A stretch of 64,000 nucleotides of DNA from Georgenia sp. M64. Lineage in GTDB: Bacteria > Actinomycetota > Actinomycetes > Actinomycetales > Actinomycetaceae. Below are positions 1 through 7,199 of this stretch, piece by piece. The stretch is taken from assembly GCF_038049925.1 (NCBI RefSeq), contig NZ_CP145809.1, positions 3,196,599-3,260,598 of the forward strand, read 5' to 3'. The stretch's first letter is position 1; the number at the start of each line of letters is the position of its first letter. Position numbers and translations under genes: made by a program. The notes below the pieces were generated by a model. The model saw only the letters and a list, made by a program, of their open reading frames with translations, had not been told where the DNA came from and searched no databases.

Positions 1-297
1 ACCCGCTGGTCCGCGTCCGCTGTCGATCAGCCCGCAGTAGCCGATGACGTCACGAGAGACCTTCCGCTCGACCGCCAGCAGGCCGATCGACGATGTCGCG
101 TGCGTGCGGATCGACTCCTCGAGGTCGGCGATCGAGGGGCGGCCATCGGCGTCGATCCGGCGGTGCGGCGGCACTCGTGGGTCGCGTTCGCTCCACATCT
201 CACGCTGGACGCCGGCCTCGGCCACCCGCCAGGGTCGGAGCAGCAGGCGATCCGTCTCGAGCACCGCCGCGCGGTCCGGGGTCGCTCCGCCTGCCAT
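1..297 (-). CDS. GNAT family N-acetyltransferase, C-terminus off the left edge
   Basis: Read directly from the minus strand: an open frame of 99 codons from ATG at 297 to base 1 with no stop. The start of the protein reads LETDRLLLRPWR, the classic N-terminal signature of RimJ/RimL-type GNAT acetyltransferases (acetyl-CoA dependent, usually cytoplasmic). Further on, IGLLAVERK and DVIGYCGLI match the beta-strand pair that leads into the acetyl-CoA site; the acetyl-CoA loop itself lies beyond the edge. A GAGAGGG ribosome site lies 9 bases upstream. It is divergent from the hydrolase at 472. The substrate cannot be told; RimJ/RimL relatives act on proteins, antibiotics or small amines. Confidence 0.8.
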   Translation of the reverse strand, partial: MAGGATPDRAAVLETDRLLLRPWRVAEAGVQREMWSERDPRVPPHRRIDADGRPSIADLEESIRTHATSSIGLLAVERKVSRDVIGYCGLIDSGRGPAG

Positions 298-471
298 GAC
301 AACAACCCTCTCACCGGCGAAGGTCGTGGCACTGCGAGGGACCGTCCCGGACCGCCGCCGCGCCGTACCGCAGGGGGACCCCGCTGCGGGATCGCCGCCC
401 GCTCCCCGGCGCGTCGGGGTCTCGAACCCGCGGTGCGGCATGATCGGCAGGTGCCGTCCTCCGTCACCTCG

Positions 472-1116
472 ATGACCGATCCCGCAGGGAACATCTTCGC
501 CTGCGTGCCCGGTGTCATCGCCTCGGCCGAGACCTGGGTGCTGCTGCACGGTACTGACGGAAGAGAGACCGATCTGCTGCCCATCGCAGACCGTCTCGTC
601 CCAGGGGCAGCGAAGATCGCCCCCCGCGGAACCGTCAGGACGCCAGGCGGATACGCACACTTCCGCCGGCACCCGGACCGCAGCCTCGACGACGACGACC
701 TGCGAGCCCGTGCAGAACCCTTGGCGGCGCTGATCAACCACGCGTCGACAACGATGCACCTACCCCGACGATCCGTCGTCCTGGGCAACTCGAACGGTGC
801 GATCATGGCGGCAACACTCATCGAGGCCTACCCCGACCTCTTCGAGGCCGCCGTCCTCCTCCGTCCACTCACACCCTTCCCCGAGCAGCCGGTCCGTGTA
901 CGGACACCGATACCGGTCCTGATCCTGGACGGCGCCCACGATGACCGGCGTCTGCCTGGCGACGGGCAGCTTCTCGCTGACCGGTTGGTGAGCGCCGGCG
1001 CGCTCGTGACCCGCGCCGTTCTGCCCACCGGGCACGCGATCAGCACCGTCGACGAGCAGGCCATCAGTGCCTGGCTCGACGACGTCCCTCTCCGGGCGAG
1101 GCGGTCCCCCCTCTGA
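472..1116 (+). CDS. alpha/beta hydrolase (carboxylesterase/phospholipase type)
   Basis: A protein of 214 residues. An LHG oxyanion-type loop near the start (VLLHGTDG) is followed by the nucleophile elbow GNSNGA, then ILDGAHDD (acid) and TGHAIS (His), which together make a Ser-Asp-His triad in the usual order and spacing. The length fits the small serine carboxylesterases (COG0400, YpfH/EstB type), which cleave short ester bonds in the cytoplasm. ATG 472 is preferred; GTG 451 is in frame and possible. No signal peptide is visible. The natural ester substrate is unknown. Confidence 0.8.
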   Translation: MTDPAGNIFACVPGVIASAETWVLLHGTDGRETDLLPIADRLVPGAAKIAPRGTVRTPGGYAHFRRHPDRSLDDDDLRARAEPLAALINHASTTMHLPRRSVVLGNSNGAIMAATLIEAYPDLFEAAVLLRPLTPFPEQPVRVRTPIPVLILDGAHDDRRLPGDGQLLADRLVSAGALVTRAVLPTGHAISTVDEQAISAWLDDVPLRARRSPL

Positions 1117-1274
1117 CCACAGTGCTCGTCCAAACGGTCCAGAAGCAGTCGCGTGGAACCGTGCAAGCCCGAGTTCGCCGGTCCTCGCAGCCGAACACGC
1201 GCACATCGGCGAGTGCGTTCAAGGCGATACGCGGTCGGCGGTCGGTGCCGTGACCCCTGTGCTTCGATGGGGCG

Positions 1275-1733
1275 ATGACCAGTCAGGACAGGGAGCTGCG
1301 CGTCGCCAGTGCCAGCCGTGACATCTCGGCCAGTGCCGGCCAGATCTTCGAGCTCATCGCCGACCCGTCGCAGCAGCCTCGCTGGGACGGCAACGACAAC
1401 CTGTCCGAGGCGCCTACAGGTCAACGAGTCCGCGCCGTGGGCGATGTCTTCACCATGACGCTCACCGGAGGACAGGTCCGTGAGAACCACGTGGTGGAGT
1501 TCGACGAGGGTCTCCGCATCGCGTGGCGACCCGCGGAGCCGGGTCATGAGCCGCCGGGCCACCTGTGGCGATGGGAGCTCGAGCCGATCGACTCGTCGCG
1601 TACGCGGGTTACCCACACCTACGACTGGACGCAGCTGACCGATGACAGCCGGGTCTCTCGCGCGCGGGCAACCACGGCAGAGAAGCTTCAGAACTCCCTG
1701 AACCGACTCGCGGCCCTGGCCGAGGGCCGGTAA
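1275..1733 (+). CDS. SRPBCC family protein (START/polyketide-cyclase-like fold), intact copy
   Basis: 152 residues, the normal size for a single SRPBCC domain, a helix-grip fold that forms a hydrophobic ligand pocket. The typical start is visible (SRDISASAGQIFELIADPSQQPRW), as is the later E-x-x-x-x-x-R-I-A-W strand. No catalytic residues can be inferred. A near-identical copy at 19885 is split by an insertion element; more than 100 bases upstream of the two genes also match, so the duplication is segmental. The ligand is unknown. Confidence 0.8.
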   Translation: MTSQDRELRVASASRDISASAGQIFELIADPSQQPRWDGNDNLSEAPTGQRVRAVGDVFTMTLTGGQVRENHVVEFDEGLRIAWRPAEPGHEPPGHLWRWELEPIDSSRTRVTHTYDWTQLTDDSRVSRARATTAEKLQNSLNRLAALAEGR

Positions 1734-1802
1734 CCGCGAACGCTCCTGGGCGTAGCGCGCGACAGGTCGCGCCGCGCGGCGGGACCGCGCCGAGTTTCGC
1801 AC

Positions 1803-1925
1803 CATCGGCGTCTGTCCCGAGCTTCTCTCAATGACGGCCCCGCGTGACGACCTCTCCGTTGAGGCTCTTGCCCTGTCGTCGCTACGTGAGGCTTCTTCGT
1901 CACCCCCGTCCGGCCGGAGGCACGC
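1803..1925. repeat. duplicate of the upstream flank of the DHFR-like gene
   Basis: This non-coding stretch aligns with 16683-16800, the region directly before the DHFR-like gene at 16801. Both contain GAGGCTCTTGCC/GACGCTCTTGCC, then GTCGTCGCTACG, and end in CCGGAGGCAC. In the later copy the reading frame follows at once; here the similarity stops at about 1925, three bases before the attachment core at 1929. The native gene seems to have been cut off here when the element entered. Confidence 0.6.
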
Positions 1926-1928
1926 CAC

Positions 1929-1950
1929 GATTCACACGTTGAAGCGGAAC
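1929..1950. other. putative attachment site, left (attL of first element)
   Basis: These 22 bases are identical to 42711-42732, 40.8 kb away, in the same orientation. On the minus strand they read as codons for F-R-F-N-V followed by TGA, the usual last residues of YchF, the gene at the right border of the island. A pair of TTGCGGAC octamers follows at 2077, 127 bases further in. The same core-to-octamer distance is found at the second site (6401 to 6528), which argues for a real integrase recognition region. Confidence 0.6.
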
Positions 1951-2076
1951 GAAATCGCCCGATATTGGCAGGTCGCGATCGTCGTCGGTAGACGTCGAAA
2001 ATGCGCTCTGACCTGCACTGACGCGACTATCGGACCGTTGGGTCTGGTTGGTCGTCATCGGCCTCCGCCGGACTTC

Positions 2077-2095
2077 TTGCGGACTGTTTGCGGAC
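2077..2095. promoter_or_regulatory. paired TTGCGGAC octamers, putative integrase arm-binding site
   Basis: Two perfect TTGCGGAC octamers separated by TGT. Similar pairs with the same 3-base spacing lie at 6321-6339, 6528-6546 and 42652-42670. Directly repeated short sites flanking a core are typical of the arm-type sites bound by tyrosine integrases. That these are arm sites is inferred from the repeat geometry. Confidence 0.45.
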
Positions 2096-2268
2096 CGCTG
2101 GGCTCACGGTGCGGCCCTGGCGACGGCCGCTTCGTAGAGCGTCCGGGCGACCTGCTCGGCCTTCTCTGTGCCGAGGAACGAGGTTGCCCGGCGAGGTGCG
2201 CAAGCACGACGTCGAGGCGTGCCTCCACCAGGGCGACGACCGTCGCCTGTGGACGCGGGTGAGCGGGG

Positions 2269-2853
2269 TCAGCGCCACGGCACCTCCCCGATCACCGCGA
2301 CCGCCGGGCCGCTGCGGACGTTGTCCAGGAAGGCGGAGCGCTCGCCGAACTCCTCGGTGGTGAGGATCGTCGGGTTCACGGGTCGGTGCACCGCGGCCTC
2401 CGCCCGGGTGCACGCCTCGTCGACGGCGTCGATGTCGGGCTCACCGACCACCATGACGTCGATGTCGTGCGGTGCCGGGCCGGCATCCCCCAGCATCCGG
2501 GCCGCGAAGGAGCCGTAGAGGAACGCCGACTCGATCCGGTCGATGTGGGCGAGCTCCTCGGCCAGGACCACCACCGGTCCGGTCGCGACCATGAGGATCT
2601 CGCGAAGGGGGTTCACCAGCGGGCTCGCGTCGTTGGCGCGGAGCAGCCTCGTGCGGCCCACCTGCCGCTCGCTCAGGATGCCCGCCCCCAGCAGCCGCGC
2701 GACCTCGCGGTGCGCGGTCGGGTACGCCAGAGCGGCTTCTTTGGCGAGATCGGTGATGCTCAGCTCGTCGCCGGTGAGCAGCAGCGTCGAGAGCAGGCGC
2801 GCCTGGCCGTCCGACCGGAAGATCGGAGCCAGGAGCGGCGCCTCGGTTCTCAT
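2269..2853 (-). CDS. winged-helix/nucleotidyltransferase (MNT-type) fusion protein
   Basis: About 194 residues from ATG 2853. An N-terminal winged helix-turn-helix (LLLTGDELSITDLAKEAALAYPT..., wing KQVGRTRLL-like) is followed by a minimal nucleotidyltransferase domain with GSFAAR and the metal-binding D-I-D in HDIDVMVVG. MNT domains of this type are found in MntA-HepT toxin-antitoxin pairs and in DNA-binding fusions that may act as regulators. No HEPN partner is next to it, so its role is open. Upstream in-frame codons reach 2934, but the GGAGG there is 14 bases from ATG 2853, so the start is uncertain. A decayed copy lies at 6614-7015. Confidence 0.7.
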   Translation of the reverse strand: MRTEAPLLAPIFRSDGQARLLSTLLLTGDELSITDLAKEAALAYPTAHREVARLLGAGILSERQVGRTRLLRANDASPLVNPLREILMVATGPVVVLAEELAHIDRIESAFLYGSFAARMLGDAGPAPHDIDVMVVGEPDIDAVDEACTRAEAAVHRPVNPTILTTEEFGERSAFLDNVRSGPAVAVIGEVPWR

Positions 2854-3042
2854 ATAACTGAGGTCAACCTCCACGATGTCGACAGCCAACGCCGCGTTCC
2901 GGTCACCGCTAGATCGCGCATCGTTGCGCGCCACCGGCGCCTACGTGGCTTCCGGCCGTGGGCCGCCTGCACTCACCCGCCGATGCTTGCCCGCGTCGCC
3001 GTGACCCTGGACCCGGGAGACCTCGTTCGACCGGCGGCATTC

Positions 3043-3186
3043 ATGGGCAAGCTGATCTACGCCGCCAACACCTCGCTCGACGGCTACCTCGAGGCCGAGG
3101 CCGGCTCCTTCGACTGGTCCGTGCCCGAAGAGGAGGTGCACACGTTCTGGAACGAGCACGAACGGCACATCGGCACCTCGCTCGCA
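3043..3186 (+). pseudogene. truncated N-terminus of a DHFR-like (RibD C-terminal domain) reductase
   Basis: The first 47 or so codons closely match the intact gene at 16801 (MGKLIYAAN, SLDGYLE, GSFDWSVP, HIGTSL) and then identity stops abruptly at about 3186, where the next bases belong to another gene fragment on the opposite strand. The rest of the 190-residue protein is missing. The break looks like a deletion or recombination end point, not a point mutation. Confidence 0.7.
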
Positions 3187-3333
3187 CAACTGATAGAAAG
3201 ACTCATATCGCGTATCGGTCACCGCGCCAAGACTAGACAGCGCCTGCATGTCGAGCCCGTTGCCCACGAGCGCCAGGATGTTGTACTGATTCCGAGTGTT
3301 CTCGAACTTCTCTCGGAAATCCTCATACGCCAT
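3187..3333 (-). pseudogene. N-terminal fragment of an unidentified protein, possibly AbiH-like
   Basis: The minus strand from ATG 3333 reads MAYEDFREKF, then YNILALVGNGLDMQAL and TRYESFYQLC, and then runs into the antisense of the DHFR-like fragment. A short hydrophobic strand ending in V-G-N-G-L-D resembles the start of AbiH-type abortive-infection proteins (IIGNGFD...), but about 49 residues are too few for certainty. The downstream part was lost at the same junction that truncated the reductase at 3186. Lower GC than its neighbours suggests foreign origin. Confidence 0.4.
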
Positions 3334-3452
3334 ACCTGACCTACTCCCTCACGTGACCGAACTACCAGGCGCAACACAATCGATGCACCGAGACGCTGAT
3401 CCGCTGCGAACCCTCGAGGTTCTCATTGCCGGGTCCGATCGTCTCTGAACGC

Positions 3453-5927
3453 CTAGTCGAAGTACCTGGGAAAGCGCCTCCACAAATCGACGATCGACGC
3501 AAGCTCACCTAAAGCATCTAGCTCCTTTGCCCAAAGCTTCACCTGAGCGCAAACCTGGCCGACTGACAAATCTCGTGCTTCGCCTCGGGCAATGGCGACG
3601 CGAATGCACACGGTGAGGTTCTGCGCGTCCCGCTGCTCGCGCAACGCCGCCTCTGCCGACGTCTGCGCAGTCGCAAGGTCGCCCTCGGCGAGCGCAAGTT
3701 TGGCCTTCACGTTGTTGAGCACGCCAGCCGGCGCTGCAGGCGACTCCTCGACACCTGCGAGGGTCGCTTTAGCCTCGGCGATGAGCCCTTCATCGATCTG
3801 GATGCTTGCCAGCGACAGCGGAGCCTCCACGAACTGTGGATCAAGTTCAATGGTCCGCTGAAACTCCTGCATGGCGGTTTGCCGGTCGTTGAGTTGTAGC
3901 GCGATGCGCCCCAACCGGTAGCGGTAACGCGCATTCTTAGGTTCGCGAGCTACCGCACGACTCATGACTTCCTTGGCCTCGGGCAGAAGCCTCTGAGCTT
4001 CTAGTGCCTGCGAGTAGGTTGAGAGCGCGTACGGCGTATCGCCACCCATGTCGATGGCAGTCTTCGCAGCTGCGGCCGCGCCCGGCCAGTCCTGCAAACG
4101 GACCCTGGCTTGAGCAATGTCGGCATACAGCTGCGCCTTGTGCCGTCTAAAGGGCAACGCCTTCTCGTACCAAGAAATCGCATCGGACCACTTGCGGTCG
4201 ATCTGTTCGACTCGTCCTCGGTCTCGCAGAACCCCCGCATCCTCGGGGTAGTGCCGCACGAGCCTGTCGCCCAGCTCCCGCGCCTCGGGCATGCGCTTCA
4301 AGTTCGCCAGAGTCTTCATGCGCACACGGTTGGCGGGGAGGTCTACCTCGTCGTCCCCGGTCAGTGCCTCATCTAGATGCTCTAGGGCGAGTTCGTAGCG
4401 ACGTTCCTGGAAGAGCTCCAGGCCCGTCTCGTAAAGAGTTCCAATCAGGCCTTGCCGTAGCTCACGAGCTTCGTTCAGGCGACCCGAGAGTCCGAGCACC
4501 TTTACAGTGGACAACAACGCAGGGACATAGCCGTCGTCGGTGTCGGCAAGTGAGCGCAGACGAGTCAATAGGAGGTCCGCAAGCGCACTCGTCTGTGCTG
4601 CGTAGTCGGGACGCTTGCGGAATGAGCGCAAGTAGTAGTCGCGCAGCAGTGGATGAAGAGTGAGTGTCCCCGACGACCCCAGTCGGACCAGCGCATAGCT
4701 CGTTGCTTCGTCAACGGCACTCGTGTATTGGTCCGCTGCGAGGCCAAGCGCCTCCGCGAGATCGTGCCCGCTCAGGGGACCGTCCACCAATGAGAGGACT
4801 TCCAGCATTCGCCAGGTGTTGTCCTGAATGCGTGCCGGGTCGATGAGATCCGTCGCGATTTCGTGACGCTTGTCAAGCAATGACGCTATAGTCAGAGGAA
4901 GTTGGGGAGCGACCACCTCAAGAGCCAGGGGGTGACCATCAAGTTCTGCTGCCACCTCCCGAAGCTCGTCATCCGTTGCGTCGGCGCCATGCGACCTTAG
5001 TAACGGAATGGCGTGCTTCGGTTGGAGCCCGGGAAGGTAGAAGCTCTGGATCGCTTCTGCGAGTGACGAGTCGATGCGCGGCCGTCGCCTGGAGGTGAAG
5101 ATGAGCAGCCGATCGGTGTTCTGCTGCGCTTCTGTCACGGCGGAGATGACCTGTTCTGCAAGACGGCCAAGGGTCCCGTTCTCGGCCAGCCAGTGCTCAG
5201 CGTCTTGGAAGACGAACACTCCTCCCGCAGCAGTGAACTCACGCATCATCTGACTCGTGTGGGCAGTGATGTCCGCGAGTGACGCCCCGGCCTCGGCGGG
5301 ATCAAGCCGTAGTTCTCCGGCAACGAGAAGGTTGAGCTCCGGCTCGGCCACGCCTTCGGTCACGCGGATAGTCGCCACCGTGCCGGTTCCCGTCGTGATG
5401 CGGTGCAAAGCCTCGCGCGCAAGCGAGCGCTTGCCACTCCCTGGCACACCGCAGACCCACACGGCGGCGGTCGTTGACGAGTAGAGATGTTCCTCGATCG
5501 TCCCGATTTCCTCGTTGCGGTTGAAGAACCGCCTGCGTGGCACGGGAGCGGGCTCATTGCGACGCAGTGCATCGGCGATCTGCGGAGCTGACTTCGCGTC
5601 GCGTGCCTGCAAAAACGGGCGAAGGCGAAAGGGAACGGAGGTGTCATCTAGGCAGATAATGCGCAGAGCAATCGCCCGGTCCTCCAACCATCGGGTGAAC
5701 GCCAGCGTGATCTCGTACTCCACCCACCTCGACTGGGCCGATGCAGCAGACCACAGGAGTACGAAGTCGGTCGCTTCCTCGATCCCATCGCTGATCTCGT
5801 GCCAGAGGATCTGGCCAAGTTCGATCTCGAAGAGATCGACCCATGCGTCACCGTCCAGCAAGCTCTTGAGCTCGATGGCTAGAGGCTTATCTGGACCTGC
5901 GTGAGAGATGAAGAATCGTTTGGCCAT
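3453..5927 (-). CDS. TIR-STAND-TPR protein (NLR-like, probable antiphage sensor)
   Basis: 824 residues. Residues 1-130 form a TIR domain (FFISHAGPDK, later SRWVEYE with E72 at the place of the catalytic glutamate of NAD-cleaving TIRs). Residues 155-440 form a STAND NTPase with P-loop GVPGSGKR (160-167), a Walker B-like strand ending at D242, GHPLAL at 331-336 and a winged-helix H425 in LTLHPLLRDYY. The rest (480-780) is a run of TPR-like helical repeats, the expected sensor region. Known bacterial TIR-STAND proteins bind a phage product through the repeats, oligomerise and deplete NAD+. It stands alone, without effector partners. The function is inferred from architecture. Confidence 0.8.
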   Translation of the reverse strand: MAKRFFISHAGPDKPLAIELKSLLDGDAWVDLFEIELGQILWHEISDGIEEATDFVLLWSAASAQSRWVEYEITLAFTRWLEDRAIALRIICLDDTSVPFRLRPFLQARDAKSAPQIADALRRNEPAPVPRRRFFNRNEEIGTIEEHLYSSTTAAVWVCGVPGSGKRSLAREALHRITTGTGTVATIRVTEGVAEPELNLLVAGELRLDPAEAGASLADITAHTSQMMREFTAAGGVFVFQDAEHWLAENGTLGRLAEQVISAVTEAQQNTDRLLIFTSRRRPRIDSSLAEAIQSFYLPGLQPKHAIPLLRSHGADATDDELREVAAELDGHPLALEVVAPQLPLTIASLLDKRHEIATDLIDPARIQDNTWRMLEVLSLVDGPLSGHDLAEALGLAADQYTSAVDEATSYALVRLGSSGTLTLHPLLRDYYLRSFRKRPDYAAQTSALADLLLTRLRSLADTDDGYVPALLSTVKVLGLSGRLNEARELRQGLIGTLYETGLELFQERRYELALEHLDEALTGDDEVDLPANRVRMKTLANLKRMPEARELGDRLVRHYPEDAGVLRDRGRVEQIDRKWSDAISWYEKALPFRRHKAQLYADIAQARVRLQDWPGAAAAAKTAIDMGGDTPYALSTYSQALEAQRLLPEAKEVMSRAVAREPKNARYRYRLGRIALQLNDRQTAMQEFQRTIELDPQFVEAPLSLASIQIDEGLIAEAKATLAGVEESPAAPAGVLNNVKAKLALAEGDLATAQTSAEAALREQRDAQNLTVCIRVAIARGEARDLSVGQVCAQVKLWAKELDALGELASIVDLWRRFPRYFD

Positions 5928-6613
5928 GCGCAGCTTTCGTCTTCGGACCGATGTGCGAACCCTATATGTCTCGTGCCCGTGCGGCCAGCTCTTAAGTGCC
6001 TTTGAGTTCGCCCCACGCCGTCAGGGCCAATTGCCGGTCACGCTCGACCAGGAGGCCGACGGGCCGACGCGCACGATGAACCATCGCAGATTGGGCAAGC
6101 TACGTAGCCCCACTGGGAGACACCGTGATTTGGATGGTTCACTCCGGCGGGCCGTCATCATGAACGCCGGAAGGTCAGGGACGACCATCCCGTCGGCGAT
6201 AGCCAAGCAGCGTCATTCCACCGCCACGGAGCCGCGTCACGGGCGGATGATCAACTGGTTGCACGGGGTCTGGAGATTGGCCCTCCGAACGACCAGATCG
6301 AGCCCATCGCGTTAAGTTTCTTGCGAACTCTGTACGAACGGGGAGCGCCTACACTCCCCCTTGAAGTGGACAGCACGCGATGTCAGACGTGGAAGTGGAA
6401 CGATATCGGCCGTTTTCGGGTGGTTATGGTCATCGTCGGTAGACCCCGGCAAACATGCTCTGACCTGCGCAAACGCTACTTTCGGACCGTTGGGTCTGGT
6501 TGGTCGTCATCGGCCTCCGCCGGACTTCTGCGGGCTGTTTGCGGACCGCGGGGCGCATTGCGCGACCCTAGCGACGCGGCCTCGATGAGCGCCCGGGCGA
6601 GCAGCGGCGGGGT
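5928..6613. other. 686-bp gap without a gene, holding the middle attachment site
   Basis: No convincing coding frame on either strand. The first part is the upstream region of the TIR-STAND gene. From 6316 the sequence resembles the region before the right attachment site (arm pair at 6321-6339), then the core at 6380-6401, and from there to about 6600 it resembles 1951-2150, including a shared stretch around 6484-6526 that is identical to 2034-2076 over about 40 bases. Confidence 0.6.
6321..6546. other. putative middle attachment region (attR of element 1 joined to attL of element 2)
   Basis: The core at 6380-6401 matches the outer cores at 16 of the 21 bases I could align. An octamer pair (TTGCGAAC-TCT-GTACGAAC) ends at 6339, 43 bases before the conserved 18-base part of the core; at the right site the same gap is also 43. 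On the other side a second pair (CTGCGGGC-TGT-TTGCGGAC) starts at 6528, 127 bases after the core, as at the left site. Having both kinds of arm is what a junction of two tandem elements should look like. Confidence 0.55.
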
Positions 6614-7015
6614 CAGCGCCATGACAGCTCCCCGATCGCCGCGACCGCCGGGCCGCTGCGCACGTTGTCCAGGAAAGGCAGAGCGCGCCGAACTCCTCGG
6701 GGGTGAGGATCGTCGGGTTCACCTGCCGCTCGCTCAGGATGTCGGCCTCGATCAGGCGCCCGACCTCGCTGTGCGCAGTCGGTAGGCGAAGCCGGCTTCT
6801 TAGCCAGATCGGTGATGCTCAGCTCATCGCCGGTGAGCAACAGCGTGGAGAGCAGGCGGCCTGGCCGGCAGACCGGAGCCGGGAGCCGGGAGCCGGGAGC
6901 CGGGAGCCGGGAGCCGGGAGCCGGGAGCCGGGAGCCGGGAGCCGGGAGCCGGGAGCCGGGAGCCGGGAGCCGGGAGCCGGGAGCCGGGAGCCGGGAGCAG
7001 CGTCGCGGTCCTCAT
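6614..7015 (-). pseudogene. decayed copy of the HTH-nucleotidyltransferase gene
   Basis: Matches the intact gene at 2269-2853 at both ends. About 280 bases are deleted in the middle: the 3' part up to GGGTTCAC joins directly to CACCTGCCGCTCG, with CAC shared at the join. This removes the GSFAAR and DID motifs. There are further small deletions and a run of 7-bp repeats just after the start codon. No protein with the original function can be made. Confidence 0.75.
6881..6999. repeat. tandem repeat of GGGAGCC, 16 perfect copies
   Basis: Sixteen perfect copies of the 7-base unit GGGAGCC (6881-6992), preceded by CGGAGCC and followed by GGGAGCA. It lies just inside the 5' end of the decayed HTH-nucleotidyltransferase copy. 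The intact gene has GGAGCCAGGAGCGGC at the matching place, a natural seed for slippage. Because 7 is not a multiple of 3, each unit lost or gained shifts the frame. Confidence 0.95.
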
Positions 7016-7199
7016 ATAGCTGAGGTCAACCTCCACGATATCGAGAGCCGATGCTGGCCTCCGCGCCACCCCAGGAGATCGAGTCGCCGCCGCTGTCGAT
7101 GTCCAGCTGCGCGCCCGCAACGACAGCCATTCAGCAACCGTGGTCGATGCCCAGGGCCGGGGATCGCTGCAACGCCGGGGCGATGCTGGCGGGTAGCCG

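Noticed and set aside
6881-6999. Tandem repeat considered as a CRISPR array
   Set aside because: Units are 7 bases without spacers; it is a simple tandem repeat. No cas genes and no spaced repeats exist in the window.
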